The notes under the pieces: generated by a model | Databases searched by the model: none | What the model was told of the DNA's origin: nothing | What the model saw: the letters and a program-made list of their open reading frames with translations, nothing else | Shown: positions 34,936-43,926 of the stretch, in pieces | Layout: every line of letters begins with the position of its first letter | How positions within the stretch are numbered: position 1 is the stretch's first letter | Assembly: GCF_010671925.1 (NCBI RefSeq) | Contig: NZ_JAAHIH010000009.1 | Span: 186,001 to 250,000, forward strand | Reading direction: 5' to 3' | Source of the DNA: Moorena sp. SIOASIH | Lineage (GTDB): Bacteria > Cyanobacteriota > Cyanobacteriia > Cyanobacteriales > Coleofasciculaceae | DNA length: 64,000 nt | Program-made: the position numbers and the translations under genes

Positions 34936-36831
34936 GTGATGACTGAGTTGCTTACTCAGACGATTTGGGTAGTTCCCATTTACGGTTGGATTGGGGCATT
35001 TTTAACTATCCCCTGGGCAACAGGAATAGTGCGTCGTACGGGACCGAGACCAGCGGCTTACTTTAACCTGTTGATGACATTTTTTGCCTGCATTCATGGC
35101 TGGCTGATCTTCCAGGCTTCATTACAGGAAGCCGTGCAAGAGATAGAGTATCACTGGCTAATGGTTGCTGATATTGACATATCTTTTGTTCTGGAAGTCT
35201 CACCAGTGAGTACTGGAGCAATGGAGTTTATCACCAGCCTAAGTCTATTGGCTCAACTCTATGCTCTCGGATACATGGAGAAAGATTGGGGATTAGCTCG
35301 CTTCTTTGCCCTAATGGGATTTTTTGAAGGGGCATTGATCGGAATTGTCTTGAGTAATTCCTTATTCCTGACCTATGCTCTGTTGGAGATGCTCACGGTG
35401 TGTACTTTGCTCATTGTGGGTTTTTGGTATGCTCAGCCTTTGGCACTCAAAGCTGCCCGAGATGCTTTTCTAACCAAGCGTGTAGGAGATATCTTGCTGC
35501 TAGTTGGGGTGGTGAGCTTAGCCACCTTTGCAGGAAGCTTAACCTTTTCAGACTTGTATACCTGGGCTTATTCAGCTAATCTACCGCCACTAGTGGGTAA
35601 CTTACTGGGATTGGCTTTGATTGCTGGTCCAATTGGTAAATGTGCCCAATTCCCCTTGAATTTATGGTTGGATGAGGCGATGGAGGGACCGAATCCCGCC
35701 TCAGTACTGCGGAATTCCTTGGTGGTGACTTGTGGTACTTATGTGCTGATTAAACTGGTGCCGATTGTGACCATGATCTCACCGTTGACCTTATCGGTGT
35801 TAGTAGTTATTGGTACTATCACAGCACTAGGCACCTCAATGGTAGCGATCGCACAAATCGATATTAAGCGATCGCTTTCCCATTCCACCAGCGCTTACAT
35901 TGGTTTAGTATTTATCGCGGTTGGAATGCAGCGCTCTGATATTGGTGTGATTTTACTGGTTGCCCATGCCTTTGCTAAAGCCTTGATGTTTATGAGCATC
36001 GGGGGGGTAATCTTCAACACCAATAACCAAAATTTAGCTGAATTGGGGGGCTTAGGGTCAAAAATGCCCGCTACTAGCACTGCCTTTGCCGTGGGTATCG
36101 TTGGTCTGATTGGACTTTTCCCCCTCGGTGGCTTTTGGGCAATGAGTGAAGGGATTAATGCCTTTTGGTTTGATGCCCCTCTTCTGGTCATACCCTTTCT
36201 CTTCGTTAACGCAGTTACTGCCTTAGGTTTAGTCCGGGTGTTTCGGCTAATTTTCCTAGGGAAACCCCAAGCGAAGACCCGTCGATCACCAGAAGTACCG
36301 TGGGCTATGGCCTTACCAATGGTAGCGTTAACCATACTGACATTGCTGGTACCAGTGCTAATACGTCCGATGGAATTGCTATCGGAATGGGAGGATCTCA
36401 ATCTCCTAGCCGAGGTAAGCTTGATAATCTCTGGTGTCGTAGGTTGCACGGCAGGGGCTTTAATTTACCTACCCAGAACCTGGTCGCGGTCAATTCGGAT
36501 GCCCTTGAAATTGTTCCAAGACCTATTCGCCTATGACTTTTACCTGGACGAACTGTATCGTTACACCATCGTGTTTGCGGTTCTCCTATTTTCCAAGATT
36601 ACAGCTTGGATCGATAGATATATCGTTGATGGGTTAGTCAATCTGGTTGGTCTAGGAACAGTATTTAGTGGTCAAGGCCTAAAATACAGCGTTTCCGGTA
36701 AATCACAGTTTTATGTACTGACTATCCTATTAGGAATCAGCTTATTGGCAATCTTCATCACCTGGCCCTTAAATCAGTGGTCTTTGAGTCAGTGGTCTTT
36801 GGATCAGTGGTCTTTGTTGATAGGTGATTAG
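34936..36831 (+). CDS. ndhF3: NDH-1 subunit NdhF3 (inducible CO2 uptake complex)
   Basis: 631 residues, a NuoL/NdhF-type proton-pumping subunit with about 15 hydrophobic segments in the thylakoid membrane. The family core is visible: GxIGKCAQFPLNLWLDEAMEGPNPAS (lysine-containing TM7 region) and HSTSAYIGLVFIA. The start could be GTG 34936 or the next codon ATG; both give essentially the same protein. Followed by ndhD3 and cupA, which identifies it as the F3 rather than F1 or F4 form. The C-terminal QWSLxQWSLDQWSL repeat is odd and abuts the repeat array that follows. Confidence 0.93.
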   Translation: MMTELLTQTIWVVPIYGWIGAFLTIPWATGIVRRTGPRPAAYFNLLMTFFACIHGWLIFQASLQEAVQEIEYHWLMVADIDISFVLEVSPVSTGAMEFITSLSLLAQLYALGYMEKDWGLARFFALMGFFEGALIGIVLSNSLFLTYALLEMLTVCTLLIVGFWYAQPLALKAARDAFLTKRVGDILLLVGVVSLATFAGSLTFSDLYTWAYSANLPPLVGNLLGLALIAGPIGKCAQFPLNLWLDEAMEGPNPASVLRNSLVVTCGTYVLIKLVPIVTMISPLTLSVLVVIGTITALGTSMVAIAQIDIKRSLSHSTSAYIGLVFIAVGMQRSDIGVILLVAHAFAKALMFMSIGGVIFNTNNQNLAELGGLGSKMPATSTAFAVGIVGLIGLFPLGGFWAMSEGINAFWFDAPLLVIPFLFVNAVTALGLVRVFRLIFLGKPQAKTRRSPEVPWAMALPMVALTILTLLVPVLIRPMELLSEWEDLNLLAEVSLIISGVVGCTAGALIYLPRTWSRSIRMPLKLFQDLFAYDFYLDELYRYTIVFAVLLFSKITAWIDRYIVDGLVNLVGLGTVFSGQGLKYSVSGKSQFYVLTILLGISLLAIFITWPLNQWSLSQWSLDQWSLLIGD

Positions 36832-37862
36832 TTGTTCGCGTAGCGTGGCCAATAGGCCAAGGTTAGCAGGTTGAAGGTTAGCCCGTTGAAGGTTAGCAGG
36901 TTGAAGGTTAGCCCGTTGAAGGTTAGCAGGTTGAAGGTTAGCAGGTTGAAGGTTAGGCCGTTGAAGGTTAGGCCGTTGAAGGTTAGCAGGTTGAAGGTTA
37001 GCAGGTTGAAGGTTAGGCCGTTGAAGGTTAGGCCGTTGAAGGTTAGCAGGTTGAAGGTTAGCAGGTTGAAAGTTAGCAGGTTGAAAGTTAGCAGGTTGAA
37101 AGTTAGCAGGTTGAAAGTTAGCCCGTTGAAGGTTAGCAGGTTGAAGGTTAGCCCTTTGACTGTTGAACCTTCAACCCCAAACAACCTTCAACCCCAAACA
37201 ACCTTGGCTTTTAGGCCACGCGCTTCGCAGCAAAGCGGGACTTCGTCCATCGCGTTCAACCTTCAACAAACCAACCTTGGCTTTTAGGCCACGCGTTTCG
37301 CAGCAAAGCGGGACTTCGTCCATCGCGTTCAACCTTCAACAAACCAACCTTCAACCCCAAACAACCTTGGCTTTTAGGCCACGCGCTTCGCAGCAAAGCG
37401 GGACTTCGTCCATCGCGTTCAACCAATCAACCTTGGCTTTTAGGCCACGCGTTTCGCAGCAAAGCGGGACTTCGTCCATCGCGTTCAACCAAACAACCTG
37501 CAACCAAACAACCTTGGCCTATTGGCCACGCTACGCGAACAACCTTGGCCTATTGGCCACGCTACGCGAACAACCAAACAACCTTCAACCTTCAACCTTG
37601 GCCTATTGGCCACGCTACGCGAACAACCAAACAACCTTCAACCTTGGCCTATTGGCCACGCTACGCGAACAACCAAACAACCTTGGCCTATTGGCCACGC
37701 TACGCGAACAACCAAACAACCTTGGCCTATTGGCCACGCTACGCGAACAACCTTCAACCTTCAACCTTCAACCTTCAACCTTTAACAAACCAACCTTGGC
37801 CTATTGGCCACGCTACGCGAACAACAAACCAACCCCATGACAAGAGTTAGTAAACCAATGAT
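36832..37862. repeat. ~1-kb repeat array inserted between ndhF3 and ndhD3
   Basis: Left part (36863-37155): about twenty copies of a 15-base unit, GGTTAGCAGGTTGAA with variants GCCCG and GGCCG. Middle (37160-37495): four copies of a ~70-base unit ending in CGGGACTTCGTCCATCGCG. Right (37500-37830): seven or more copies of CTTGGCCTATTGGCCACGCTACGCGAACAACC. The left arm (GTTGAAGGTT) is complementary to the right (AACCTTCAAC), so the RNA can fold into long hairpins. Open frames across it are artefacts of the repeat period. Confidence 0.95.
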
Positions 37863-37880
37863 TAGGAGACTGGTCGATTT

Positions 37881-39377
37881 ATGTTGAGTGCCTTGATTTT
37901 GGTACCAATACTGAGTGCCGCTATAGTGGGGTTTTGGCCCGGGAATGTCACCGCTAAAGCAGCTCGTCAAGTTGCCTTGGTAGTTACTGGTGGTATTTTC
38001 CTCTGGTCAGTAATATTGATGACCATGTTTAACCCCGGTGACGTGAATCTACAATTTCAGGAAAATCTTCCTTGGATTCAGGTGATTGGTTTGACCTATA
38101 GTTTAGGGGTAGATGGTCTATCATTGCCCTTACTGATCCTAAATGGTCTGCTAACCGCAATTGCCCTGTACTGCACAGATTCCAACGTCATTCGCCCTAG
38201 GTTGTATTACGCTCTGATGCTGTTGCTAAATGGCGCTGTTGCCGGTGCCTTCCTAGCTCAGGATTTACTGCTGTTTTTTATCTTCTATGAGCTGGAACTG
38301 ATTCCCCTATATTTGTTGATTGCAATTTGGGGGGGTAAGCGCAGAGGCTATGCTGCAACCAAGTTTCTCCTCTACACAGCCCTTTCCGGAGCCTTGGTTC
38401 TAGCGTCATTCCTGGGCTTAGTGTTTTTGAGTGGTTCCTCTAGCTTTAGCTACGCCGAGACCAGGGAGCTGGCATCATTACTACCCGTTGCTCAGCAATT
38501 AATTCTCTTAGGAGCGGTTCTAATTGGCTTTGGAATTAAAATTCCCTTTGTGCCATTCCATACCTGGTTACCAGATGCCCACGTGGAAGCATCAACCCCA
38601 GTTTCAATTCTATTAGCTGGTGTGCTCCTGAAATTAGGTACCTATGGTTTGTTGCGGTTTGGCTTAGGTTTGTTTCCGGAACCTTGGACAATTCTGGCAC
38701 CTTGGTTGGGAATTTGGGCAGCAGTAAGTTCCCTTTACGGAGCGTTCAATGCCATTGTCCAGAAAGACATGAAAAAAATGGTGGCATATAGTTCTGTCGC
38801 TCACATGGCATACATTCTCTTAGCTGCTGCTGCTGCCACTAAGCTAGCTTTGGTATCCTCAGTTTTACAGATGATCAGTCACGGGTTAATATCAGCGCTA
38901 CTGTTTTTATTAGTCGGTATCATTTATAAGAAAACTGGCTCACGGGATATCACTATCCTCAATGGTCTATTAAATCCGGAACGGGGTATGCCAGTAGTTG
39001 GTAGTTTGATAGTGCTTGGTGTAATGGCTAGTGCTGGTATCCCTGGCATGGTGGGATTTATCTCTGAGTTTCTGGTCTACTGGGGTAGTCTCCAGGTATT
39101 ACCAATCCCAACTATCCTATGCATGCTCAGCACCGGTTTAACGGTTGTTTACTTTTTACAACTAGTTGGTGGAGCCTTCTTTGGTCGTCTGGCTAACCAT
39201 TTAACTGATTTACCAACCGTTAAGTTCACAGAACAATTACCAGGGCTGGTTTTAGCCCTATTGATTGTGGTTTTGGGACTACAACCAGGATGGTTACTTA
39301 ATTTAAGTGAACCGATCACAGCAACTTTGGTAACGACACCACCGAATGTAGCTGTGAATGTATCAAGCAATAGTTGA
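37881..39377 (+). CDS. ndhD3: NDH-1 subunit NdhD3 (inducible CO2 uptake complex)
   Basis: 498 residues of the NuoM/NdhD family: YxLGVDGLSLPLLILN near 72-87, FFIFYELELIPLYLLI with the conserved Glu, and the lysine-bearing KIPFVPFHTWLPDAHVEA region followed by KKMVAYSSVAHMAY. About 14 membrane segments. It is normally a few tens of bases after ndhF3; here a 1-kb repeat array intervenes, so read-through or a new promoter is needed for its expression. Confidence 0.95.
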   Translation: MLSALILVPILSAAIVGFWPGNVTAKAARQVALVVTGGIFLWSVILMTMFNPGDVNLQFQENLPWIQVIGLTYSLGVDGLSLPLLILNGLLTAIALYCTDSNVIRPRLYYALMLLLNGAVAGAFLAQDLLLFFIFYELELIPLYLLIAIWGGKRRGYAATKFLLYTALSGALVLASFLGLVFLSGSSSFSYAETRELASLLPVAQQLILLGAVLIGFGIKIPFVPFHTWLPDAHVEASTPVSILLAGVLLKLGTYGLLRFGLGLFPEPWTILAPWLGIWAAVSSLYGAFNAIVQKDMKKMVAYSSVAHMAYILLAAAAATKLALVSSVLQMISHGLISALLFLLVGIIYKKTGSRDITILNGLLNPERGMPVVGSLIVLGVMASAGIPGMVGFISEFLVYWGSLQVLPIPTILCMLSTGLTVVYFLQLVGGAFFGRLANHLTDLPTVKFTEQLPGLVLALLIVVLGLQPGWLLNLSEPITATLVTTPPNVAVNVSSNS

Positions 39378-39409
39378 AGGTTAGCCCGTTGCTCACGTAG
39401 CGTCGCCGA

Positions 39410-39486
39410 AATGTAGAATTTAGAATGTAGAATTTAGAATTTAGAATTTAGAATTCTGCATTCTGCATTCTGCATTCTAAATGCTG
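39410..39486. repeat. AGAATTT tandem and inverted repeats
   Basis: Repeats of TAGAATTTAGAAT are followed by TTCTGCATTCTGCATTCTAAAT, giving complementary arms that can form a hairpin between ndhD3 and cupA. No coding role. Confidence 0.75.
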
Positions 39487-39533
39487 ACAGACAACCTTCA
39501 ACCTTAAACCAAACAATCGTCAACCTAATTATT

Positions 39534-40679
39534 ATGGTAGTTAGCCAGAAAACCAAGCGAAAGCATCCCCTAGAGGAGTATATAAAGCGACTACAAACTG
39601 GTAGTGCCCTGCTATCGGATTCTCCAGAAAACCTGATGGAAGTAGTCGGTATACTTCACAGCTACGGCATTGTTTTAGATGCTTACTCCCGCAATCTTAT
39701 CTACACTGCCGATCATCAATTTTTAGTGTTTTTTCCCTTCTTTAAATACTTTAATGGGGAGATTTCATTTTCAAAGCTTTTACGTCATTGGTGGCACGAC
39801 CGAATTAACTTTGAGTACGCCGAATACTGTATGCGCTCGATGTTATGGCACGGTGGTGGGGGCTTAGATACTCATCTCGATACCGATGAATTTGAGCAGC
39901 GATGTGCCGAAGCAATTCAGGCAAAGTTTAAGAGCAATCCCCTGATGCTGGGAATGCACAAGCTATTTCCTGAATTCCTGCCCGAACAAGTGCGAATGCT
40001 TGCCTATACCAGTGGATTAGGGCAATTCTGGCGGGTGATGAGTGATATATTCATGTCCCTATCTCAGGGCTATGACGAAGGGGAAATTAAGTCGATTCCC
40101 CAAGTGGTAGACCATATTAAAGCAGGGTTAGTCGCAGCAGCAAACAAACCGATTACCTATGCCCCTCAGATTGGCGCTCAAAGGTATGAGATTATTCCCG
40201 AATCGGTTGGTTTGACTTTCTTGTCTGATACAGGAGTACCCTATGTAGAGGCAATTTTTTTCCGGGGAACACCCTTTCTGGGGACAGTATCTCTGAATGC
40301 CCAAGCCTACCAGATTTCCCCAGATCAAACCCGATTTACCTATGGCGCATTGTATGCTGACCCATTGCCTATTGGTGGTGCTGGAATTCCACCGACATTG
40401 CTGATGCAGGATATGAGGCATTATCTACCCAAGTATCTCAGCGATTTTTTTATGCGATCGCATCGGGGTGAAATTGACTTGCGGGTCAAAATTTGCCAAA
40501 CTTTCCAGAAATCTATGTTTTGTGTCACTACAGCTGCGATTTTGGGACTAGCCCCTCATCCGATGGATACCACGGATCCTGCTGAACTTGAGGAAAATCG
40601 AGCCTATTTGGAATACTGGATGGATCGATTGATCCCCTCCCGCTTGAGAGCAGCCAATGGTCAAATGACCAACGCCTAA
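39534..40679 (+). CDS. cupA: CO2 hydration protein CupA/ChpY-type
   Basis: 381 residues of the ChpXY family, recognised by RHWWHDRINFEYAEYCMRSMLWHGGGGLDTHLDT, QYxRxxP-type DMRHYLPKYLSDFF, and FCVTTAAILGLAPHPM. CupA works with NdhF3/NdhD3 in the NDH-1MS complex to hydrate CO2 to bicarbonate inside the cell. Position directly after ndhD3 supports the A form rather than CupB. The usual next gene, cupS, is not seen: the stop overlaps the convergent proA stop by four bases. Confidence 0.92.
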   Translation: MVVSQKTKRKHPLEEYIKRLQTGSALLSDSPENLMEVVGILHSYGIVLDAYSRNLIYTADHQFLVFFPFFKYFNGEISFSKLLRHWWHDRINFEYAEYCMRSMLWHGGGGLDTHLDTDEFEQRCAEAIQAKFKSNPLMLGMHKLFPEFLPEQVRMLAYTSGLGQFWRVMSDIFMSLSQGYDEGEIKSIPQVVDHIKAGLVAAANKPITYAPQIGAQRYEIIPESVGLTFLSDTGVPYVEAIFFRGTPFLGTVSLNAQAYQISPDQTRFTYGALYADPLPIGGAGIPPTLLMQDMRHYLPKYLSDFFMRSHRGEIDLRVKICQTFQKSMFCVTTAAILGLAPHPMDTTDPAELEENRAYLEYWMDRLIPSRLRAANGQMTNA

Positions 40680-41944
40680 AACTGTCCATTACCCTGAACT
40701 ACGTGTTTAAGGGTAGTGAGAGTTTCCAGGCTAATCATGCCGCGATGATGTCCTTTTTGGTTAGACATACCTAGAAACACGGAGTCTCCTGGTTGCGGAT
40801 TCCGTGAAAATCTTGGTGAAGAATTAATGTAAACTGATGCACTATCTACACCTAAGGCAAACTGACGGCTTTCCTGATAAGAATCTGTCACCAGGCAGTC
40901 AGCATGACCACTACTATATTGATTAATCCAAGCAATGCCTGATTCTATGCAATCTACCACTTTCAACGCAATAGTTTTTGTCAAGTAGGCTTGACCCCAC
41001 TCGGATTCTGCTGCCAAGGTCAATTGTTCAGGAAACTTAGCCACTAGATGGGCATCACCTCTGAGTTCAAAACCGTTTTCCTTGAGGTTGTTCAACAGGG
41101 TAACTAAGGCAGAGGTTTTTTGATTCTGATTAATCAGAATTTTTTCAATAGCATTGACGGGATCCGGCTGACTGGCGTGGCTATCTAAAACCATATGCCT
41201 AACCAGATCGACGTTACCATTAGCAGACCAGTAAAGGTAGCAGTTACCAATGGCCGATTGCAAAACTGGTGCAGTTGATTGCTGGATCACCTGCTTGAGC
41301 AGGGTTGGTCGTCCGTGGGGAATTACCAAATTCAGATATGGATTTTGAGTGACCAAATCCCGAATCGAAGCTCCCTGTCCAGAAGGGAATAGTTCCAGAC
41401 ATCCCGTTGGCAAACCGACCTCATCCAAAGCATTTTGCAACGCTTGAGCAATCACCTGGTTAGATTGACTGGCTTCGCTACTGCCTTTGAGAATCAGGGA
41501 GTTACCAGTTTTGAGACAAAAGCCTGCGGCAATTGCACCTAGTTCAGGGAATGCCTCATAAATTAGAGCAATCACTCCCAACGGCATTAGCTGACAGTAG
41601 GTCTGAGATTGGTCAGTTTGATAGGAAGCGTTCATTACCCGCCGGATTGGATCAGATAACTTTCCAATCCTTTCCAGGATCCCGATAGCCATCTGTAGCC
41701 TTTCTGGTGTTAGCTTCAGCCAGTCCAAAATTAGGTCTGGCACTGCCATGTCCCTACTGGTTTCCAGATCTAGGGTGTTAGCTTCCAAAATATCATCAAA
41801 GGAATTTCGCATTCCTTGAGCCATGGCCTCGATGCCACGAGAGCGCTCTTCTCCCTTGGTGTTTGCCAATGCCCGAGAAGCATGGTGGACACTGGCCATT
41901 AAATCATGTAACTTCGAGGCCTTGCTCCCAGAGTCTGTGTTCAT
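40676..41944 (-). CDS. proA: Gamma-glutamyl phosphate reductase
   Basis: 422 residues of the aldehyde-dehydrogenase superfamily: PLGVIALIYEAFPE, NSLILKGSSEA, and the substrate-binding VIPHGRPTLLKQV region. It reduces gamma-glutamyl phosphate to the semialdehyde in proline synthesis, in the cytosol. The expected catalytic Cys segment is not canonical: the loop reads QSAIGNCYLYWS, and the usual HxDG(I/V)CH(V/T)Y is altered, so this may be one of the divergent cyanobacterial ProA copies. Overlaps the end of cupA by four bases, convergent. Confidence 0.85.
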   Translation of the reverse strand: MNTDSGSKASKLHDLMASVHHASRALANTKGEERSRGIEAMAQGMRNSFDDILEANTLDLETSRDMAVPDLILDWLKLTPERLQMAIGILERIGKLSDPIRRVMNASYQTDQSQTYCQLMPLGVIALIYEAFPELGAIAAGFCLKTGNSLILKGSSEASQSNQVIAQALQNALDEVGLPTGCLELFPSGQGASIRDLVTQNPYLNLVIPHGRPTLLKQVIQQSTAPVLQSAIGNCYLYWSANGNVDLVRHMVLDSHASQPDPVNAIEKILINQNQKTSALVTLLNNLKENGFELRGDAHLVAKFPEQLTLAAESEWGQAYLTKTIALKVVDCIESGIAWINQYSSGHADCLVTDSYQESRQFALGVDSASVYINSSPRFSRNPQPGDSVFLGMSNQKGHHRGMISLETLTTLKHVVQGNGQF

Positions 41945-41950
41945 TGTTTA

Positions 41951-42358
41951 TTAACGCCGGTAAGCTAGCCAAACCATCATAGCCGGAAGTACTGCTAGCA
42001 GTACTGCCAGTAATGCCCAGACTATGATACCTGGCCCTTTTTGGGAGTGAAGTGCCAAAGGCAACCAGACAATCAGCAGAACTAATACAATACCCAACGC
42101 TACAGGTAAGTAGCTTTCCCCAAGACTACCATGGATTGTATTCCAACGATGTCCTGTCCAACGCCAAGCTTTTTTATAGGGGTAGTGGGTGGATAGTTGC
42201 TCAATCACATAACCACTTTCGTCTACCACAAAAATTTGCTGACAGCGATTGCAGCCAAGGGCTTCTGTCAGTGTAATTGGCACTAAATGACCCCGACGCC
42301 GACAAGGGCAGGGATACTCAGAGTTTAAGTCAATCTTTTGACCTTTTTGAGATTGCAC
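41951..42358 (-). CDS. Conserved hypothetical zinc-ribbon membrane protein
   Basis: 135 residues. N-terminal CPCRRRG...GCNRCQQIF has two Cys pairs that could bind zinc. Two hydrophobic segments follow (YLPVALGIVLVLLIVWLPLAL and VWALLAVLLAVLPAMMVWLAY). It lies 6 bases upstream of proA and is probably cotranscribed. I do not recognise a function; proteins of this plan are frequent in cyanobacteria. Confidence 0.75.
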   Translation of the reverse strand: MQSQKGQKIDLNSEYPCPCRRRGHLVPITLTEALGCNRCQQIFVVDESGYVIEQLSTHYPYKKAWRWTGHRWNTIHGSLGESYLPVALGIVLVLLIVWLPLALHSQKGPGIIVWALLAVLLAVLPAMMVWLAYRR

Positions 42359-42588
42359 AAGCGTTATTAAAAACCAAAAGACATCTGGTTAGGTTTATCA
42401 AAAAACCTTTAATTGGTAGTGCTGCATGAGTGATATAAATATTGGGACACTACAAAGCTAAGCGTGTCCCCATCTATTATATAAGCTTATTCATTGCCAC
42501 GGTTGGCATCAAGTGGGATGCTTGAGCTGAACACAGTCTCCCTCAGGTTGCCTTACTCTAGGTCTGACAGGTTTATTGAATATTCGCA

Positions 42589-42660
42589 AGCGGGTAACGC
42601 GATTCGAACGCGCGACATTCACCTTGGCAAGGTGACGCTCTACCACTGAGCTATACCCGC
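42589..42660 (-). tRNA. tRNA-Gly (anticodon GCC)
   Basis: Read on the minus strand: acceptor GCGGGTA...TACCCGC, D-arm GCTCAGTGGTAGAGC, anticodon stem TCACC-TTGCCAA-GGTGA with anticodon GCC, and T-arm CGCGCGTTCGAATCGCG. Discriminator is U. The 3' CCA is not encoded. Confidence 0.97.
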
Positions 42661-42772
42661 ACCTCAACTTATCTCTTTCTAGTATGTCAGATCCGCCAAA
42701 ATTTGTCAACCCTTCCTAATCAGCTTTTAGATTCAAGAAAATTAGGAAATTGTTCCAAGATTAACTCATATG

Positions 42773-43360
42773 TTAGGAATCAGGGTCAGATTCTGAAGCA
42801 ATGGTCCAATTTGTCGAGAATGGTAGAGTTTGTTGGCCCAAAGTTCCCTGTTCAGACTCTTCATAGCCTAATATTGACTCTTGACCTCGAAAACTTCGGA
42901 TCAGGTTAGCCATTTCTATGGCATTCATGGCATAATCCCAACCTTTATTGCTCTTGATTCCCGCCCTTTCTAGAGCTTGCTGCATGGTATCTACGGTTAG
43001 AATACCAAAAATAACAGGTACCCCGGTTTGAAAACCGGCAGCAGCAATGCCCTTGGCTACTTCAGCAGCGACGTAATCAAAATGGGGAGTTTGACCCCGA
43101 ATCACTGATCCCAAGCAAATCACTGCATCATAACGACCGCTAAGAGCAGCTTGCCGAGCCATCAATGAAATTTCAAAGCTACCCGGTACCCAAATATAGT
43201 CAACTTGAGTACCTTGGGGATTGGGATCAATGCCATGGCGTTTTAAGCAATCTTTACACCCCTCTAAGAGTTTACCTGTCACTAGGTCATTAAACCGACC
43301 AATGATAATCGCAAACCTCAGGGAGGTAGATGACGTAAAATTTCCCTCGAAAACTGCCAT
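42773..43360 (-). CDS. ribH: 6,7-dimethyl-8-ribityllumazine synthase
   Basis: 195 residues. Lumazine-synthase features: RFNDLVTGKLLEG near 22-34, VPGSFEISL, and the GSVIRGQTPHFDYVAAEVAKGI region with catalytic His. It catalyses the penultimate step of riboflavin synthesis. The C-terminus after about residue 160 (ESILGYEESEQGTLGQQ...) is an extension, and is longer than the bacterial norm of ~155, as is usual in cyanobacteria. Confidence 0.95.
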   Translation of the reverse strand: MAVFEGNFTSSTSLRFAIIIGRFNDLVTGKLLEGCKDCLKRHGIDPNPQGTQVDYIWVPGSFEISLMARQAALSGRYDAVICLGSVIRGQTPHFDYVAAEVAKGIAAAGFQTGVPVIFGILTVDTMQQALERAGIKSNKGWDYAMNAIEMANLIRSFRGQESILGYEESEQGTLGQQTLPFSTNWTIASESDPDS

Positions 43361-43421
43361 GACTATCGTTCTAAAGGCTGATTACAGTAATAATTTAGGT
43401 CTAGCTGAGGGAAATTATAAC

Positions 43422-43610
43422 CTAAACCACCAAAAAGTTGAGGGCACCGACTAGAAGCACTAGAAGCACCCAGACCCCTGAACCAAGCCAAAGCAAGCGT
43501 TTTGATTGCTCCCAGTTCTGAGGTGTGGCATAAGCTACTGGTACACCGACTACCAAGACAAATGACAATAGGACTAGAGCAGTGAGTAATAGTTGGAATA
43601 TAATAGTCAT
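43422..43610 (-). CDS. psbZ: Photosystem II protein PsbZ (Ycf9)
   Basis: 62 residues with two membrane helices separated by a short loop (TPQNWEQSKRLL). The pattern VGVPVAYATPQNWEQSK...LWLGSGVWVLLVLLVGALNF is diagnostic for PsbZ, a small photosystem II core subunit. 61 bases upstream of ribH on the same strand. Confidence 0.96.
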   Translation of the reverse strand: MTIIFQLLLTALVLLSFVLVVGVPVAYATPQNWEQSKRLLWLGSGVWVLLVLLVGALNFLVV

Positions 43611-43926
43611 TTTCTGTGCTGATACCTTGACGCTAAACTTTCCTAAAACTTGTTTAAAACAGGCTAATGCCTAGCTAAGCACTATAGATTTTACCAGATG
43701 GTTTTACCTTTTCTGCCAAAATTTGTTGCAATCAATGCAGTTTGAACTTTCCGATCCAGGTGATGAGTGCGAGGAGTGTGGGGAATGTGGGGAGTGTGGG
43801 GATAGGGAATAAAGGGTTAAAACCGTGTAAACTATTGATAGATTAAGTCAAAGGGGAGAGATGAGGAGATGGGCAGATGAAATTGATGTGTAGCCGTAAT
43901 CCGCGAGAATTGGTAAGGTAATCATT

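Noticed and set aside
36828..37850. Open frames of 60-225 residues in the ndhF3-ndhD3 gap
   Set aside because: They are produced by 15-base and ~40-base repeat periods with no protein family; several frames are open at once on both strands.
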